A DNA stretch of 64,000 nt from Aldehydirespirator sp965221605 (GCA_965221605.1 CBDCSK010000015.1:558001-622000), one strand, 5' to 3'. Positions 53,247 to 62,117 are shown, counted from the stretch's first letter. Numbers and translations are program-made. Notes: generated by a model from the letters alone, not told the origin.

Positions 53247-53861
53247 GTGAGCGCGGCTACGACCGTCGGCGCCGACGGCCGGGTGCGGTGCTGGTGGCCC
53301 GGCGACGACGAGGCCTACGTCGCCTACCACGACACGGAGTGGGGACGGCCGGTCACCGACGACGACCGGTTGTTCGAGAAGCTTTGCCTGGAAGGGTTCC
53401 AGTCCGGCCTGTCGTGGCTCACGATCCTGCGCAAGCGTGAGAACTTCCGGGCCGCCTTCGCCAACTTCGACATCGCCGCCGTGGCCGCCTTCGGACCCGC
53501 AGACGTGGAGCGCCTGCTGGGTGACGCCGGGATCGTGCGCCACCGGGGCAAGATCGAATCGACCGTCAACAACGCCCGCCGGGCCGTCGAGGTGATCGAC
53601 GAGTTCGGCTCGCTCGGGGCCTACGTGTGGGGCTTCGAACCGTCCGCGGCGGAGCCGCCGCCGACCGGCAAGGACTCGCTCCCGGCGACCACGCCCGAGT
53701 CCGCGGCGCTGGCCAAGGATCTGAAGCGCCGGGGGTGGAGCTTCGTGGGCCCCACCACCGTGTACGCCTTCATGCAGTCGATGGGCCTGGTCAACGACCA
53801 CATCGACGGCTGCTTCGCCCGCTCGCGGTGCGCCGCCATGGCCCGCCCAGGCCCCCACTGA
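53247..53861 (+). CDS. tag: DNA-3-methyladenine glycosylase I
   Basis: 204 residues from GTG. RVRCWWPGDDEAYVAYHDTE and WGRPVTDD at the start, LFEKLCLEGFQSGLSW, LRKRENFRAAF, and GPTTVYAFMQSMGLVNDH near the end are the Tag signature. It excises 3-methyladenine from alkylated DNA. Confidence 0.94.
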   Translation: MSAATTVGADGRVRCWWPGDDEAYVAYHDTEWGRPVTDDDRLFEKLCLEGFQSGLSWLTILRKRENFRAAFANFDIAAVAAFGPADVERLLGDAGIVRHRGKIESTVNNARRAVEVIDEFGSLGAYVWGFEPSAAEPPPTGKDSLPATTPESAALAKDLKRRGWSFVGPTTVYAFMQSMGLVNDHIDGCFARSRCAAMARPGPH

Positions 53862-53884
53862 GGGCCGCTCGGGCCACGGCCTCG
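53862..53884. repeat. Interspersed repeat, copy D (half)
   Basis: Only the GGGCCGCTCGGGCCACGG-CCTCG half of the 51-base element at 40397-40447. It lies just after the tag stop codon, between two convergent genes. Confidence 0.65.
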
Positions 53885-53956
53885 CCGTCGGTTCGCGATC
53901 CAGGCTGAGAAGGTGCGAGGCTCCGATCGGATGCGGCTTGTGGGCTGAAGCGGGGT

Positions 53957-55240
53957 TCAGGGGCCGAGGAGGGCGGCGGGCACCACCGCGATGCCGTCTC
54001 GCCGGCGGTAGGCCTCCGACCCGGTGGTGACTACGACCGCGTCCGCCAACTCGCTGCTGATCTCGTGTCGCAGCCAGTGGAGGTGCCGCACGTCGTGATC
54101 CTGGACGACCTGCGACAGCTTCGCTTCGACGGCGACAACGCGCCCGTCGTGGCCGGTGACGATGAAGTCGATCTCGCGCTTGCCGCCCCACTGGCGCAGA
54201 TGGCCGACCGACGCCTCCGCGAGTTGCGCGTAGACCCTCAGGTTCAACGCCACCAACGACTCGAACAAGGCGCCTAGCAGCGTGCCGTGGCGCGGCACCG
54301 ATGGCCCGTTCGACCTCCCGTCCAGCAGCATGTCGGCATCGACTCGAAGGAGCTGGGCGGCTAGGGCGGGGTCGGCCATGAAGTGTTTGGGTCCTGTAGT
54401 AAGTCGGGCGAGTTGGTTGCGAGTGGGTGCCCAAGCAACAAGCGGGTCGACGATGTAGAGCCTCTCGAGGGTGTCCAGGTACGGCGTGGCCGCCTTGCGG
54501 CTGGGCTTGTCGCCCTGGCCGCTGGTGGCGGCGTCTCTGATCTTCTCGAACGATGCGGTAGTGCCCGTGGCCGCTGCATAGGCCGCTAGCCAGCGACGCA
54601 GCGCGCTGGGATTACGGATATCGCGACCCGACTCCGCAATGTCGCGTTCGACAATCCGGTTGACGTAGCCGCCGAGCGAGGCCCGCCGCGCCGGCGGCGA
54701 CAAGCGGCGCGTCGCAGGGAAGCCGCTCTTGAGCACCTCCTCCACATAGTCCGCGAGGCGCGCCTCGGTGCGCCCGGCGATTTCCGGGCGTTGCCCGCTC
54801 AGCAGCGCGCCGAGGCTTACTGTCGTCTTGGCCCACAGTTCGGTGTCGCGTCTCTCGCACAGCGCCAGAGGCCGCATCCTTACCCCTACGATGCGACCCG
54901 CGCCGCTGTGGGTGGGCAGGGTTGCCGGTGGTGCCGAGCCGGCCAGCAGGAACCTTTCCGGCTCCGGGTTGGCGTCCACGGCCCTGCGGACCAGGTCCCA
55001 TATGGCGGGCAGTCTCTGCCATTCATCCACCGCCACGGGCGGAGGCGCTTCGATCACGCGTCGCGGGTCGGCTGCGACGGCCTCGCGAACGGAGGCATCG
55101 TCGAGGTCGAAGCGCGAGGATGCTCGCCTCAGTGCGGTCGTGGTCTTGCCGACAGCCCGCGGACCCTCTAGGCAGATGGCGGGCAGTTCGGCAAGCTCGT
55201 CGAGTTCGTCGTCGACGATCCGCGGCCAATACTCGGTCAT
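53957..55240 (-). CDS. DUF4143 ATP-binding protein (AAA_14)
   Basis: 427 residues. Walker A EGPRAVGKTTTALRRA near residue 26, VDEWQRLPAIWDLVRR (Walker B-like), FLLAGSAPPATLP, then a DUF4143 C-terminal domain with GGKREIDFIV and VAVEAKLSQ, a PD-(D/E)xK-like pattern. Function in cells is poorly known. A perfect array of 23-bp iterons lies 97-200 bases upstream. Confidence 0.87.
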   Translation of the reverse strand: MTEYWPRIVDDELDELAELPAICLEGPRAVGKTTTALRRASSRFDLDDASVREAVAADPRRVIEAPPPVAVDEWQRLPAIWDLVRRAVDANPEPERFLLAGSAPPATLPTHSGAGRIVGVRMRPLALCERRDTELWAKTTVSLGALLSGQRPEIAGRTEARLADYVEEVLKSGFPATRRLSPPARRASLGGYVNRIVERDIAESGRDIRNPSALRRWLAAYAAATGTTASFEKIRDAATSGQGDKPSRKAATPYLDTLERLYIVDPLVAWAPTRNQLARLTTGPKHFMADPALAAQLLRVDADMLLDGRSNGPSVPRHGTLLGALFESLVALNLRVYAQLAEASVGHLRQWGGKREIDFIVTGHDGRVVAVEAKLSQVVQDHDVRHLHWLRHEISSELADAVVVTTGSEAYRRRDGIAVVPAALLGP

Positions 55241-55336
55241 CCCGGCCTCGAATCGGGGTGCTCGTTGCCGTCGTCGCTCGCGGCCGACGCCTGGCGAAGC
55301 AGCCCAGATCCCTCGAGGGTACTGTCGCTCACACTC

Positions 55337-55440
55337 CTAGGGTACAAGTCCTCTCGTCTCCAGAGTGCAATTTCTCATACCGCTAGGATGCAGTTTCTCG
55401 TAGTTCTAGGATGCAATTTATCACGAGTCTGGGATACTGA
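55337..55440. repeat. Iterons: four 23-bp units plus a partial fifth
   Basis: Units start at 55337, 55360, 55383, 55406 and (partial) 55429, exactly 23 bases apart. The consensus is about CTAGGATGCAATTTCTCGTA; units 3 and 4 are closest. The array is A+T-richer than its surroundings and lies in the 356-base divergent gap between the DUF4143 gene and the molybdoenzyme operon. Phasing of 23 bases suits cooperative binding of a protein on alternate faces. Confidence 0.8.
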
Positions 55441-55596
55441 GGGACTGGTCACAGGGGGTGGACGACGGCGTTGACGACGGCGGTCGCGGCTTGATCGGTC
55501 TGGTGGTCCATGTCTCCTCCGGCGAGGAAGGTAGCCGGTTCCCGTAGCGGTGTCCGCATGCGCGAGACTGCGTTGCGGCGATTGGGGAGGCAACCG

Positions 55597-58197
55597 ATGG
55601 AGACACTCCTGGGAGCGCGGTCGGGAACCGCCTACGGCGACGGGTGGGTGCGCAGCGCCTGCACCATCTGCATGAACCGGTGCGGGATCCTGGCCCACGT
55701 CAACGAAGACGAGGTGGTCGACAAGATCCTCGGCGACCCCGAGAACCCCCACAACCACGGCCGCACCTGCGCCAAGGGCGACGCCGGATTCGAGGGCCTC
55801 ACCGACCCCGACCGCATCACCACCCCGCTGCGGCGCACCAACCCCGACAAGGGCGTGGGCGTCGATCCGGGGTGGGTGCCGATCGGCTGGGACGAGGCCC
55901 TCGACGAGATCGCCGGGCATCTGCGCGACACGATCGCCGACGACCCCGAGAAGATCCTTTACACCAGTTTCGACATCTACCACCTGCGGGGCGCGCTGGC
56001 CGCGTCGTGGGTGACGGGGCTGGGGATGCCCGGCTACTCCACCTGGTCGGCCGCCATCTTCTGCGGCAACAACGTGCACGGCATCCTCTACATGAACCAG
56101 AACGCGTTCGAGAGCAACCCCGACCCGATCTACAGCCGCTACATCCTGAACTTCGGGGCCCAGTTCGGCTCGGTGGTGCACTACGACACCATGAACTCCA
56201 CCCACGAGCTGTCGGTGCGCCGCTCCGACGTGCGGATGGTGTCGGTCGACCCGGTGTGCTCCTCCGCGGCCGCAGTGGCCGATGAGTGGGTGCCGATCCG
56301 CCCGGGCACCGACGCCGCGCTGATCCTGGGCATGGTCGACCAGCTCATCAACGAGCTGGGCATCTACGACGCCGAGTTCCTCAAGGACTTCACCAACGCC
56401 GCCTACCTGGTGGGCACCGACGGGCGCTACCTCCGCGATCCGGGCACCGGCAAGCCGCTGGTGTGGGACGAGGCGAACGGTGCCCAGCCCTTCGACGCCG
56501 GCACCGGCAACGCCGCGCTCACCGGCGTCTACGACGTCGACGGCGCCGAGGCCCGGCCCGGCTTCCAGATGCTGGCCGACCACGTGCGCTCCTACACGCC
56601 CGAGTACGTCGAGTCGATCACGACGGTGCCGGCCGAGACGGTCCGGCGGCTGGCCAGGGAGTTCGGCGAGGCGGCCTGCATCGGCGAGACCATCACCGTC
56701 GACGGCGTGGAGTTGCCCTACCGCCCCGCCACCGTCGCCTGGTACCGGGGCCTGTCGGCTCACAAGCACTCGATGCTCAACGGCATGGCCATCATCCTGC
56801 TGCCGACCCTGATCGGCGGGATCGACGTGCCCGGCGGGCTGCTGGGCGACCCGTGGGGGCTCATCGGCAAGGTCAAGGACCTCGAGTACACCTCCAAGGC
56901 CAGTGACGACGGGCTGATCTCGCAGGGGTTCATCGGCGGCGGCCGGGTTGGCGGCCTGTACCCGCCCCGGCCGACCGGTCCGCCCAAGACGACCGAGATG
57001 TGGGAGCTGCTGCCGTGCGCCCCCTACGGGACGGTGTTCTCGCTGCTCAACTCCGAGCATCCCGAGCTGTTCGGGGCGCCGCCGTTCCCGTCGATGATGA
57101 TCAACTTCCAGTCCAACATGATGAAGAGTTCGGGCCCGCCCGAGGTCGTGGAGAGGTTCATCAAGCGGATCCCGTTCGTGGCCGCCATCGCCCGGCGCTT
57201 CGAGGAGACCACGCTGATGGCCGACATCGTGCTGCCGGACGTGCACTACCTGGAGCGGATGACGCCGCTGGTGTACCAGCATCTGGCCTCGGGCGACTCG
57301 CGCCATGCGGCCTACGGAGCCAAGCCGGTGGTGCAGTCGAGCATCGAGGGCCCGGTGCCCGGCGAGCCCTTTGTGGACGCCATGCAGATCTACCTGGAGC
57401 TGTTGAAGCGGGCCGACCGGCTGCCGCAGTTCAACGAGGCGTTCAACAACATCGCCAAGATGCGCGAGCCCTACCGGCTCGACCCCGACGCCAGCTACTC
57501 GTACTTCGAGATCTGCGACCGGTGGCTGCGCAACACGCTGGGCGACGACAAGGGCCTCGACTGGCATCTCAGCGACGGGCTCTGGACCGAGGACAAGACC
57601 GTGGAGCAGAAGTTCCCCCGGCCGTTCTTCGACGCCAGGGCGCAGGTCTACTGCGAGTTCATGGTCGACACCAAGGAGAACCTGGAGAACACCGTCGAGG
57701 AGCTGGGAATCCCGTGGGAGACCGGCGACTACCAGCCTCTGCCCGACTGGAAGCCGGGGCCGGCCTACGAGCGCACCGCGCCCCACGACCTGTTCGTGAC
57801 CAACATGAAGGTCCCCAACCACGCCCTGTCCCACACCCACAAGAACTCGATCCTGTCCACCCTGTCGAACCGCCACAACGACCTGAAGTCGGTGTGGATC
57901 AACCCCGGGACCGCCGAGGCCCGGGGCATCTCCCACGGCGACCTGGTGGAGATCGAGACCTCCGGGGGCCGCAAGCAGACGGCCACCGCCCGGGTCACGC
58001 AGCTGGTGCATCCCGAGGTGCTCGCCACCCAGGGCTGCGGCGGCGGCTGGAGCAGCGGCAGCAGCGGCGACGAGGTCAACTTCAACGCGTTGTTGAACAT
58101 CGACGTCGAGCACATCGACTTCGTGTCGGGCGCGCTGGACTGCGCCATCGCGGCCGACGTGCGAACCGTGCCCGCCGGCCGGGGAGGGGCACGATGA
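55597..58197 (+). CDS. Molybdopterin oxidoreductase catalytic subunit (DMSO reductase/PSR family)
   Basis: 866 residues from the ATG at 55597, which follows GGGGAGG; the frame is open 29 codons further. An N-terminal 4Fe-4S site (CTICMNRCG, later CAKG), then molybdopterin-binding regions (GWDEALDEIA, WSAAIFCGNN, PNHALSHTH). No Tat signal is seen, so a cytoplasmic-side enzyme is likely unless exported by partner. It forms a complex with the FeS and NrfD subunits. Substrate unknown. Confidence 0.9.
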   Translation: METLLGARSGTAYGDGWVRSACTICMNRCGILAHVNEDEVVDKILGDPENPHNHGRTCAKGDAGFEGLTDPDRITTPLRRTNPDKGVGVDPGWVPIGWDEALDEIAGHLRDTIADDPEKILYTSFDIYHLRGALAASWVTGLGMPGYSTWSAAIFCGNNVHGILYMNQNAFESNPDPIYSRYILNFGAQFGSVVHYDTMNSTHELSVRRSDVRMVSVDPVCSSAAAVADEWVPIRPGTDAALILGMVDQLINELGIYDAEFLKDFTNAAYLVGTDGRYLRDPGTGKPLVWDEANGAQPFDAGTGNAALTGVYDVDGAEARPGFQMLADHVRSYTPEYVESITTVPAETVRRLAREFGEAACIGETITVDGVELPYRPATVAWYRGLSAHKHSMLNGMAIILLPTLIGGIDVPGGLLGDPWGLIGKVKDLEYTSKASDDGLISQGFIGGGRVGGLYPPRPTGPPKTTEMWELLPCAPYGTVFSLLNSEHPELFGAPPFPSMMINFQSNMMKSSGPPEVVERFIKRIPFVAAIARRFEETTLMADIVLPDVHYLERMTPLVYQHLASGDSRHAAYGAKPVVQSSIEGPVPGEPFVDAMQIYLELLKRADRLPQFNEAFNNIAKMREPYRLDPDASYSYFEICDRWLRNTLGDDKGLDWHLSDGLWTEDKTVEQKFPRPFFDARAQVYCEFMVDTKENLENTVEELGIPWETGDYQPLPDWKPGPAYERTAPHDLFVTNMKVPNHALSHTHKNSILSTLSNRHNDLKSVWINPGTAEARGISHGDLVEIETSGGRKQTATARVTQLVHPEVLATQGCGGGWSSGSSGDEVNFNALLNIDVEHIDFVSGALDCAIAADVRTVPAGRGGAR

Positions 58198-58859
58198 CCC
58201 GGTGGGGCATGGTGATCGACGCGGCTCGCTGCGTCGGCTGCCAGGCCTGCACCGTGGCCTGCAAGACCGAGAACCAGTCGCCGCTGGACGCCTGGTACGC
58301 GCCGGTGGTCGAGTGGGAGGAGGGCGAGTTCCCCGACGCCACCCTCAACTACCTGCCGGTGCTCTGCAATCACTGCGAGGACGCGCCGTGCGTGACCGCC
58401 TGCCCGTCGGGAGCGCTCACGCGCCGCGACGACGGCATCGTGATGGCGGACGAGGACGTGTGCATCGGCTCGCGGGCCTGCATGACCGCCTGCCCCTACG
58501 GGGCGCTGCACTTCTTCGAGGACCGCGGCACGGTGGCCGTGGAGGGCGCCGGTGCCGAGGCCTCGCCCAGCGTGCCCGAACGCTACGCCCACCAGCGGCA
58601 CGTCCGCGGTGCGGTGTCGAAGTGCACCTACTGCGCGCACAAGATCGACTTCGGCCTCGAGAACGGCCTGGAGGTGGGGGTGCATCCCCTGGCCACGCCC
58701 GCCTGCGTGGTCACCTGCCCGGCGGAGTGCCGGATCTTCGGCGACCTCGACGACCCTGACAGCAACGTCAGCCGCTACCTGGCCGGCCACGGCGGTGGCG
58801 AAGTGCTCAGGCCCGACGCGAAGACCCTGCCGAGCAACCAGTACGTGGGGCTCCCATGA
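58194..58859 (+). CDS. 4Fe-4S ferredoxin-type electron-transfer subunit (PsrB/NrfC-like)
   Basis: 221 residues. Four cysteine clusters: CVGCQACTVACK, CNHCEDAPCVTACP, CIGSRACMTACP (first spacing altered by Ser-Arg) and CTYCAHK/CVVTCPAEC. It wires electrons between the catalytic and membrane subunits. ATG overlaps the catalytic subunit stop by 4 bases. Confidence 0.92.
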   Translation: MTRWGMVIDAARCVGCQACTVACKTENQSPLDAWYAPVVEWEEGEFPDATLNYLPVLCNHCEDAPCVTACPSGALTRRDDGIVMADEDVCIGSRACMTACPYGALHFFEDRGTVAVEGAGAEASPSVPERYAHQRHVRGAVSKCTYCAHKIDFGLENGLEVGVHPLATPACVVTCPAECRIFGDLDDPDSNVSRYLAGHGGGEVLRPDAKTLPSNQYVGLP

Positions 58860-59869
58860 CTGCGGTCAGCCCGACGCCTGGGGGAGGTACCGGTCCCCAG
58901 AACGTGTTCATGGACCAGTTCAACCTGGAGGCCCGCACCCAGCGGGTGTGGGACATCAACCACGCCATCTGGTTCACGCTCATGGGCGTCGGCGGGGGAG
59001 TGTTCCTGGCCGGGCGGATCCTGAACCTCACGGAGGGGCTCGGCTACCTGCTCGGAATCCCCACCGTCGATGTGGTCAGCTTCCTGGCCATCGCGGTCGG
59101 CGGGGCGATCCTGGTCGCCGACCTGGGCCGGCCCCTCCAGGCGTGGAGGGCCTTCGTCAACGTGCGCACCAGCTGGATCAGCTGGGGGGCGTGGTCCGAT
59201 CTCATCTTCCTGGTCGTGGCCGGCCTGCTGGTGCTGCCCGCGCTGAGCCTGGGCGGGTCCGAGCCGTTCTCCGGGTTGGCGTGGGATCCCCACGGCGGCG
59301 ACGGCGGAGGCCTGGCTCTGGAGATCGTGGCCGGGGTGGCCGCCGTGGTGGTGATGACCTACGCGGGGGCGGTCCTGGCCCGGCCCCGGGCCATCCCCTA
59401 CTGGAACTCGCCGGCGGTGCCGTTGCAGTTCCTGCTGTCGTCGGCGGCGATGTCGGTGGCCGTCGTGATGCTGATCGAGGTGATCGCGGGCGAGCCGGTG
59501 AGCGCGGGCCAGATGGTGCTGCTGGCCGTGCTGACGGCGGCGCTGCTGGTCGCGGTGGTGGCGCACCTGCTGACCCGCACCGCGGAGCCGGGCAAGCGGG
59601 AGAGTCTGGAGCGGCTGCTGAGGGGTCGGTACCGGGGCCTGTTCGCCGGCTTCGTGGTTGCTGCGGGCACGGCCCTCCCGCTGGTGCTGGCGGTCGTGGG
59701 CGCGGCCTCCTCCGGCGCTCGGGACGCCTTGGCCGTGCTGTGCTTCCTGCTGCTCGTGCCGGGCGGGTTCTGGCTGCGGCTCATCACCCTCAGGGTCGGG
59801 ATCTTCCCGCCGGTGCACATCCCGTCGGGACGCGGTCCGCGTTCGGTGGCATCGACGGCCGGAGGCTGA
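58856..59869 (+). CDS. NrfD/PsrC-family membrane subunit
   Basis: 337 residues with about eight to nine hydrophobic helices, INHAIWFTLMGVGGGVFLAG at the start and VADLGRPLQAWRAF, a typical NrfD segment. It exchanges electrons with the quinone pool. It overlaps the FeS subunit stop by 4 bases. Confidence 0.9.
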   Translation: MTAVSPTPGGGTGPQNVFMDQFNLEARTQRVWDINHAIWFTLMGVGGGVFLAGRILNLTEGLGYLLGIPTVDVVSFLAIAVGGAILVADLGRPLQAWRAFVNVRTSWISWGAWSDLIFLVVAGLLVLPALSLGGSEPFSGLAWDPHGGDGGGLALEIVAGVAAVVVMTYAGAVLARPRAIPYWNSPAVPLQFLLSSAAMSVAVVMLIEVIAGEPVSAGQMVLLAVLTAALLVAVVAHLLTRTAEPGKRESLERLLRGRYRGLFAGFVVAAGTALPLVLAVVGAASSGARDALAVLCFLLLVPGGFWLRLITLRVGIFPPVHIPSGRGPRSVASTAGG

Positions 59870-59873
59870 CGCC

Positions 59874-60386
59874 ATGGCCATGACCGCGGCCGCGCTGGAC
59901 GCGGCCCACGACGGCCTGCGGGCCGCGGGAGTCGACTTCGTGTCGGGCCTGCCCGACGGCTGGCAGCGGCCCCTGCATGAGCGGGTCGAGCTGGACCCCG
60001 AGATCCTCTACGTGCCGGTGTGCAACGAGGGCGTCGGGTTCTCGATCTGTGCCGGGGCCTGGCTCGGCGGTAAGAAGCCCGCGCTGATAATGGAGAACAG
60101 CGGGATCAGGGTGGCCTCGGAATACATCGCCCGCATCTCGCTGGGGACCGGGGTGCCGGTCACGCTGCTGTGCTCGTACCGGGGCGACATGGGCGAGACC
60201 GAGCACTGGGGGATCCCCCACGGCATCGTGGCCGAGCCGCTGCTGGCGGCCCTGCGGATCAAGTACCTGGTCGTGCGCCACGTCGAGGACCTGGCCAGGT
60301 CGATCGTGCGGGCCAAGCGCATAGCCGAGGCCCAGCTCCATCCCGCGGCCGTGCTGGTCTCCGGCGACTGCGTGTGGGAGGACTGA
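59874..60386 (+). CDS. ThDP-dependent decarboxylase-like, Pyr-domain (alpha) subunit
   Basis: 170 residues. GVDFVSGLPDGWQRPLHERV and VCNEGVGFSICAGAWLGGKK, MENSGIRVASEYIAR resemble the alpha subunit of sulfopyruvate/phosphonopyruvate decarboxylases. The Glu that activates thiamine diphosphate is in CNEG. It pairs with the next gene. It starts 4 bases after the membrane subunit stop, so it belongs to the molybdoenzyme operon. Confidence 0.8.
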   Translation: MAMTAAALDAAHDGLRAAGVDFVSGLPDGWQRPLHERVELDPEILYVPVCNEGVGFSICAGAWLGGKKPALIMENSGIRVASEYIARISLGTGVPVTLLCSYRGDMGETEHWGIPHGIVAEPLLAALRIKYLVVRHVEDLARSIVRAKRIAEAQLHPAAVLVSGDCVWED

Positions 60387-60388
60387 CG

Positions 60389-61051
60389 GTGGCCCTGGAC
60401 CGCTACGAGTGGCTGGGACGGCTGGCCGGCCGGATACCCGACGACGCGCTGGTGATGTCCACCTACATCGGCGCGGTGTCGTTCGAGTGGGCCCACCACA
60501 CCGAGGAGCACCACCGCAGCGCCCACCTGGGCCAGATGGGCGACGTGATCGGCCTGGCGCTGGGCCTGGCGCTGGCCCTGCCCCACCGCAAGATCGTCTG
60601 CCTCGACGGCGACGGCTCGGTGCTGATGGAGCTGGGCCAGTTGGTGGCCATGGGCGAGCAGCAGCCCGGCAACCTGGTGGTGTTCGTGGTGGACAACGGC
60701 GTCTACGAGTCGATCGGCTGGAGCAGCCACGGCCGCCGGCCCACCGCCACCGCGGGCCGGGTCGACCTGGCCGCCATCGCAGCCGGATGCGGGGTCCCCT
60801 ACACCGTGGACGTCACCGCCGAGGACGAACTCGACGCCGAGATGGATCTGGCCTTCTCCCGCGACGTGTGCAGCTTCATCAACGTGCGCACCCGGCCGGG
60901 TCACTCCCATGTGCGCCCCCGCCGCACCGACGGCATCGAGGACAAGTACCGCTTCGTGCGCTACATCGAGCGCCTGGAGGGCATCTGGATCACCGGCGTC
61001 CCACCCCAGGACATAGCCCTCATGAAGGACCGCGAGCGGAGTCCCATCTAG
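60389..61051 (+). CDS. ThDP-dependent decarboxylase-like, PP-domain (beta) subunit
   Basis: 220 residues from GTG, 2 bases after the alpha stop. The ThDP motif CLDGDGSVLMELGQLVA then VVDNGVYESIG is complete (GDGS...DNG). It resembles the beta subunit of sulfopyruvate decarboxylase (ComE). The 3' end is part of a 73-base direct repeat, with a second copy at 61711-61783. Confidence 0.82.
   Translation: MALDRYEWLGRLAGRIPDDALVMSTYIGAVSFEWAHHTEEHHRSAHLGQMGDVIGLALGLALALPHRKIVCLDGDGSVLMELGQLVAMGEQQPGNLVVFVVDNGVYESIGWSSHGRRPTATAGRVDLAAIAAGCGVPYTVDVTAEDELDAEMDLAFSRDVCSFINVRTRPGHSHVRPRRTDGIEDKYRFVRYIERLEGIWITGVPPQDIALMKDRERSPI
60955..61027 (+). repeat. 73-base direct repeat, copy 1 (inside the beta-subunit gene)
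   Basis: Includes 60 bases (60968-61027) that match 61724-61783 without a mismatch; the preceding 13 bases differ at two positions. It encodes the C-terminal residues GIWITGVPPQDIALMK. Confidence 0.92.
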
Positions 61052-61052
61052 C

Positions 61053-61077
61053 CCCGGACACGGTTGCCTCGTCCGGG
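61053..61077 (+). terminator. Hairpin after the molybdoenzyme-decarboxylase operon
   Basis: CCCGGAC (61053-61059) pairs with GTCCGGG (61071-61077) directly after the operon's last stop codon. A second small hairpin, CCCCAG/CTGGGG, lies at 61103-61121. No U-tract. Confidence 0.5.
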
Positions 61078-61190
61078 TTCTGCGCTGACGACACAGGCGA
61101 AACCCCAGTTCTCACCTGGGGCCTAAGCCTCACGCTTGTGAATTCTCGCTCACTATGGCGGAGCGGTCGCGTGGTCGTGAGGCTGCGACG

Positions 61191-61610
61191 TCATGGCCTC
61201 GTCTTCGTCTCCGCGCGCCCGCCGCCGTCCGCCTGATAGTCCCCGACCAGCTCCAGCATGCGCTCCACATAGCCACGCACGCCTGGACGTGAGGCGGCGA
61301 TCTCGTAATCCTCCATGTCGCCATGGTGGAAATGGACGTGGAACCTCTCGGCGGCCGTGAACCCCGCTGAAAGGAGCGGGTCGCGGTACTCGTCGGCGAG
61401 GCGCGTGGCGGCGTTCTTGTTGTCGCGGTGGGAGCGGAAGGTCCAGCCGCGTTGTTTGGCAGCCGCGATGACGGCCTGGGTCGCGGCGCCGTAGAGCTTC
61501 TCCGCGCCCTGGCGCGTGTCGCCCGCCGCGAACTCGGCGTCGGACTGCGCAAGGAACTGCCGCGCTTGCGCGGCGCACTCCTCGACAGTGGTCTCATGGG
61601 TGAGGGTCAT
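61191..61610 (-). CDS. PaREP1/HEPN-type protein
   Basis: 139 residues. ECAAQARQFLAQSDAEFAAG and QGAEKLYGAATQAVIAAAKQRGW, with later HFHHGDMEDYE, fit the PaREP1 branch of HEPN-like helical proteins that occur with mobile or toxin genes. It has an A+T-rich upstream region (61613-61680) for a promoter. It is the only gene within the segment bracketed by the 73-base direct repeats. Confidence 0.7.
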   Translation of the reverse strand: MTLTHETTVEECAAQARQFLAQSDAEFAAGDTRQGAEKLYGAATQAVIAAAKQRGWTFRSHRDNKNAATRLADEYRDPLLSAGFTAAERFHVHFHHGDMEDYEIAASRPGVRGYVERMLELVGDYQADGGGRAETKTRP

Positions 61611-61710
61611 GACAAGTCGTCCTATAGATGATTCACAGATGTTTTCATATGAGTAGGTTACAGTCTGCGTGCAGAGGAAGCAACAGGTTGACAGCGGCCC
61701 GTCCGCAGGG

Positions 61711-61798
61711 CGTGCGCTACGTAGAGCGCCTGGAGGGCATCTGGATCACCGGCGTCCCACCCCAGGACATAGCCCTCATGAAGAGACGAGAGCACTAG
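61711..61798 (+). pseudogene. 73-base direct repeat, copy 2: orphan C-terminus of the ThDP beta subunit
   Basis: In frame it reads VRYVERLEGIWITGVPPQDI-ALMKRREH and a stop, so it duplicates the last 25 or so residues of the gene ending at 61051, including a working stop codon. No body precedes it. The identical 60-base stretch is 61724-61783. Confidence 0.85.
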
Positions 61799-61848
61799 CG
61801 GAGTCGGCCTACACCGGCGGCGGCTTGGCGTTTCCCGGCACGCGTGAT

Positions 61849-61873
61849 CTGATACTGTGAATACAGCTGATAC
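61849..61873 (+). promoter_or_regulatory. Promoter/operator of the RelBE-like pair
   Basis: Two CTGATAC direct repeats (61849-61855 and 61867-61873) flank a CTGT/ACAG dyad. GATACT at 61851-61856 is a candidate -10 box. A GGGAGGAG ribosome site follows at about 61877. Confidence 0.45.
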
Positions 61874-61889
61874 ACGGGAGGAGCAGCCG

Positions 61890-62117
61890 TTGCCCACCTC
61901 GATCCGCCTGTCGCCCGAGACCGAGGAGCGGATAAGCCTGCTGGCGTCCCTCACCGGGCGCACGAAGGCGTTCTACCTCCGTGAGATCATCGACCGGGGG
62001 CTCGACGACATCGAGGACTACTACTTGGCGGCTGACGTTCTTGAGAGAGTCCGAATGGGCCGAGAGCGTGTGTATCGCGCCTCGGACGTGAGGGAAGAGC
62101 TTGGCTTGGGGGATTGA
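61890..62117 (+). CDS. RelB/RHH-type antitoxin
   Basis: 75 residues from TTG at 61890, chosen because GGGAGGAG sits at the right distance; a GTG at 61857 is in frame but has no ribosome site. PTSIRLSPETEERISLLASL is a ribbon-helix-helix DNA-binding N-terminus. It overlaps the toxin gene by 17 bases and probably represses the pair. Confidence 0.85.
   Translation: MPTSIRLSPETEERISLLASLTGRTKAFYLREIIDRGLDDIEDYYLAADVLERVRMGRERVYRASDVREELGLGD

Noticed and set aside
55337..55440. CRISPR array
   Set aside because: The units are contiguous 23-mers with no spacers and no cas genes are near; they are iteron-like.
61669..61860. 63-codon plus-strand frame across the second 73-base repeat
   Set aside because: It reads the repeat in the wrong frame; the correct frame gives the decarboxylase C-terminus and a stop.
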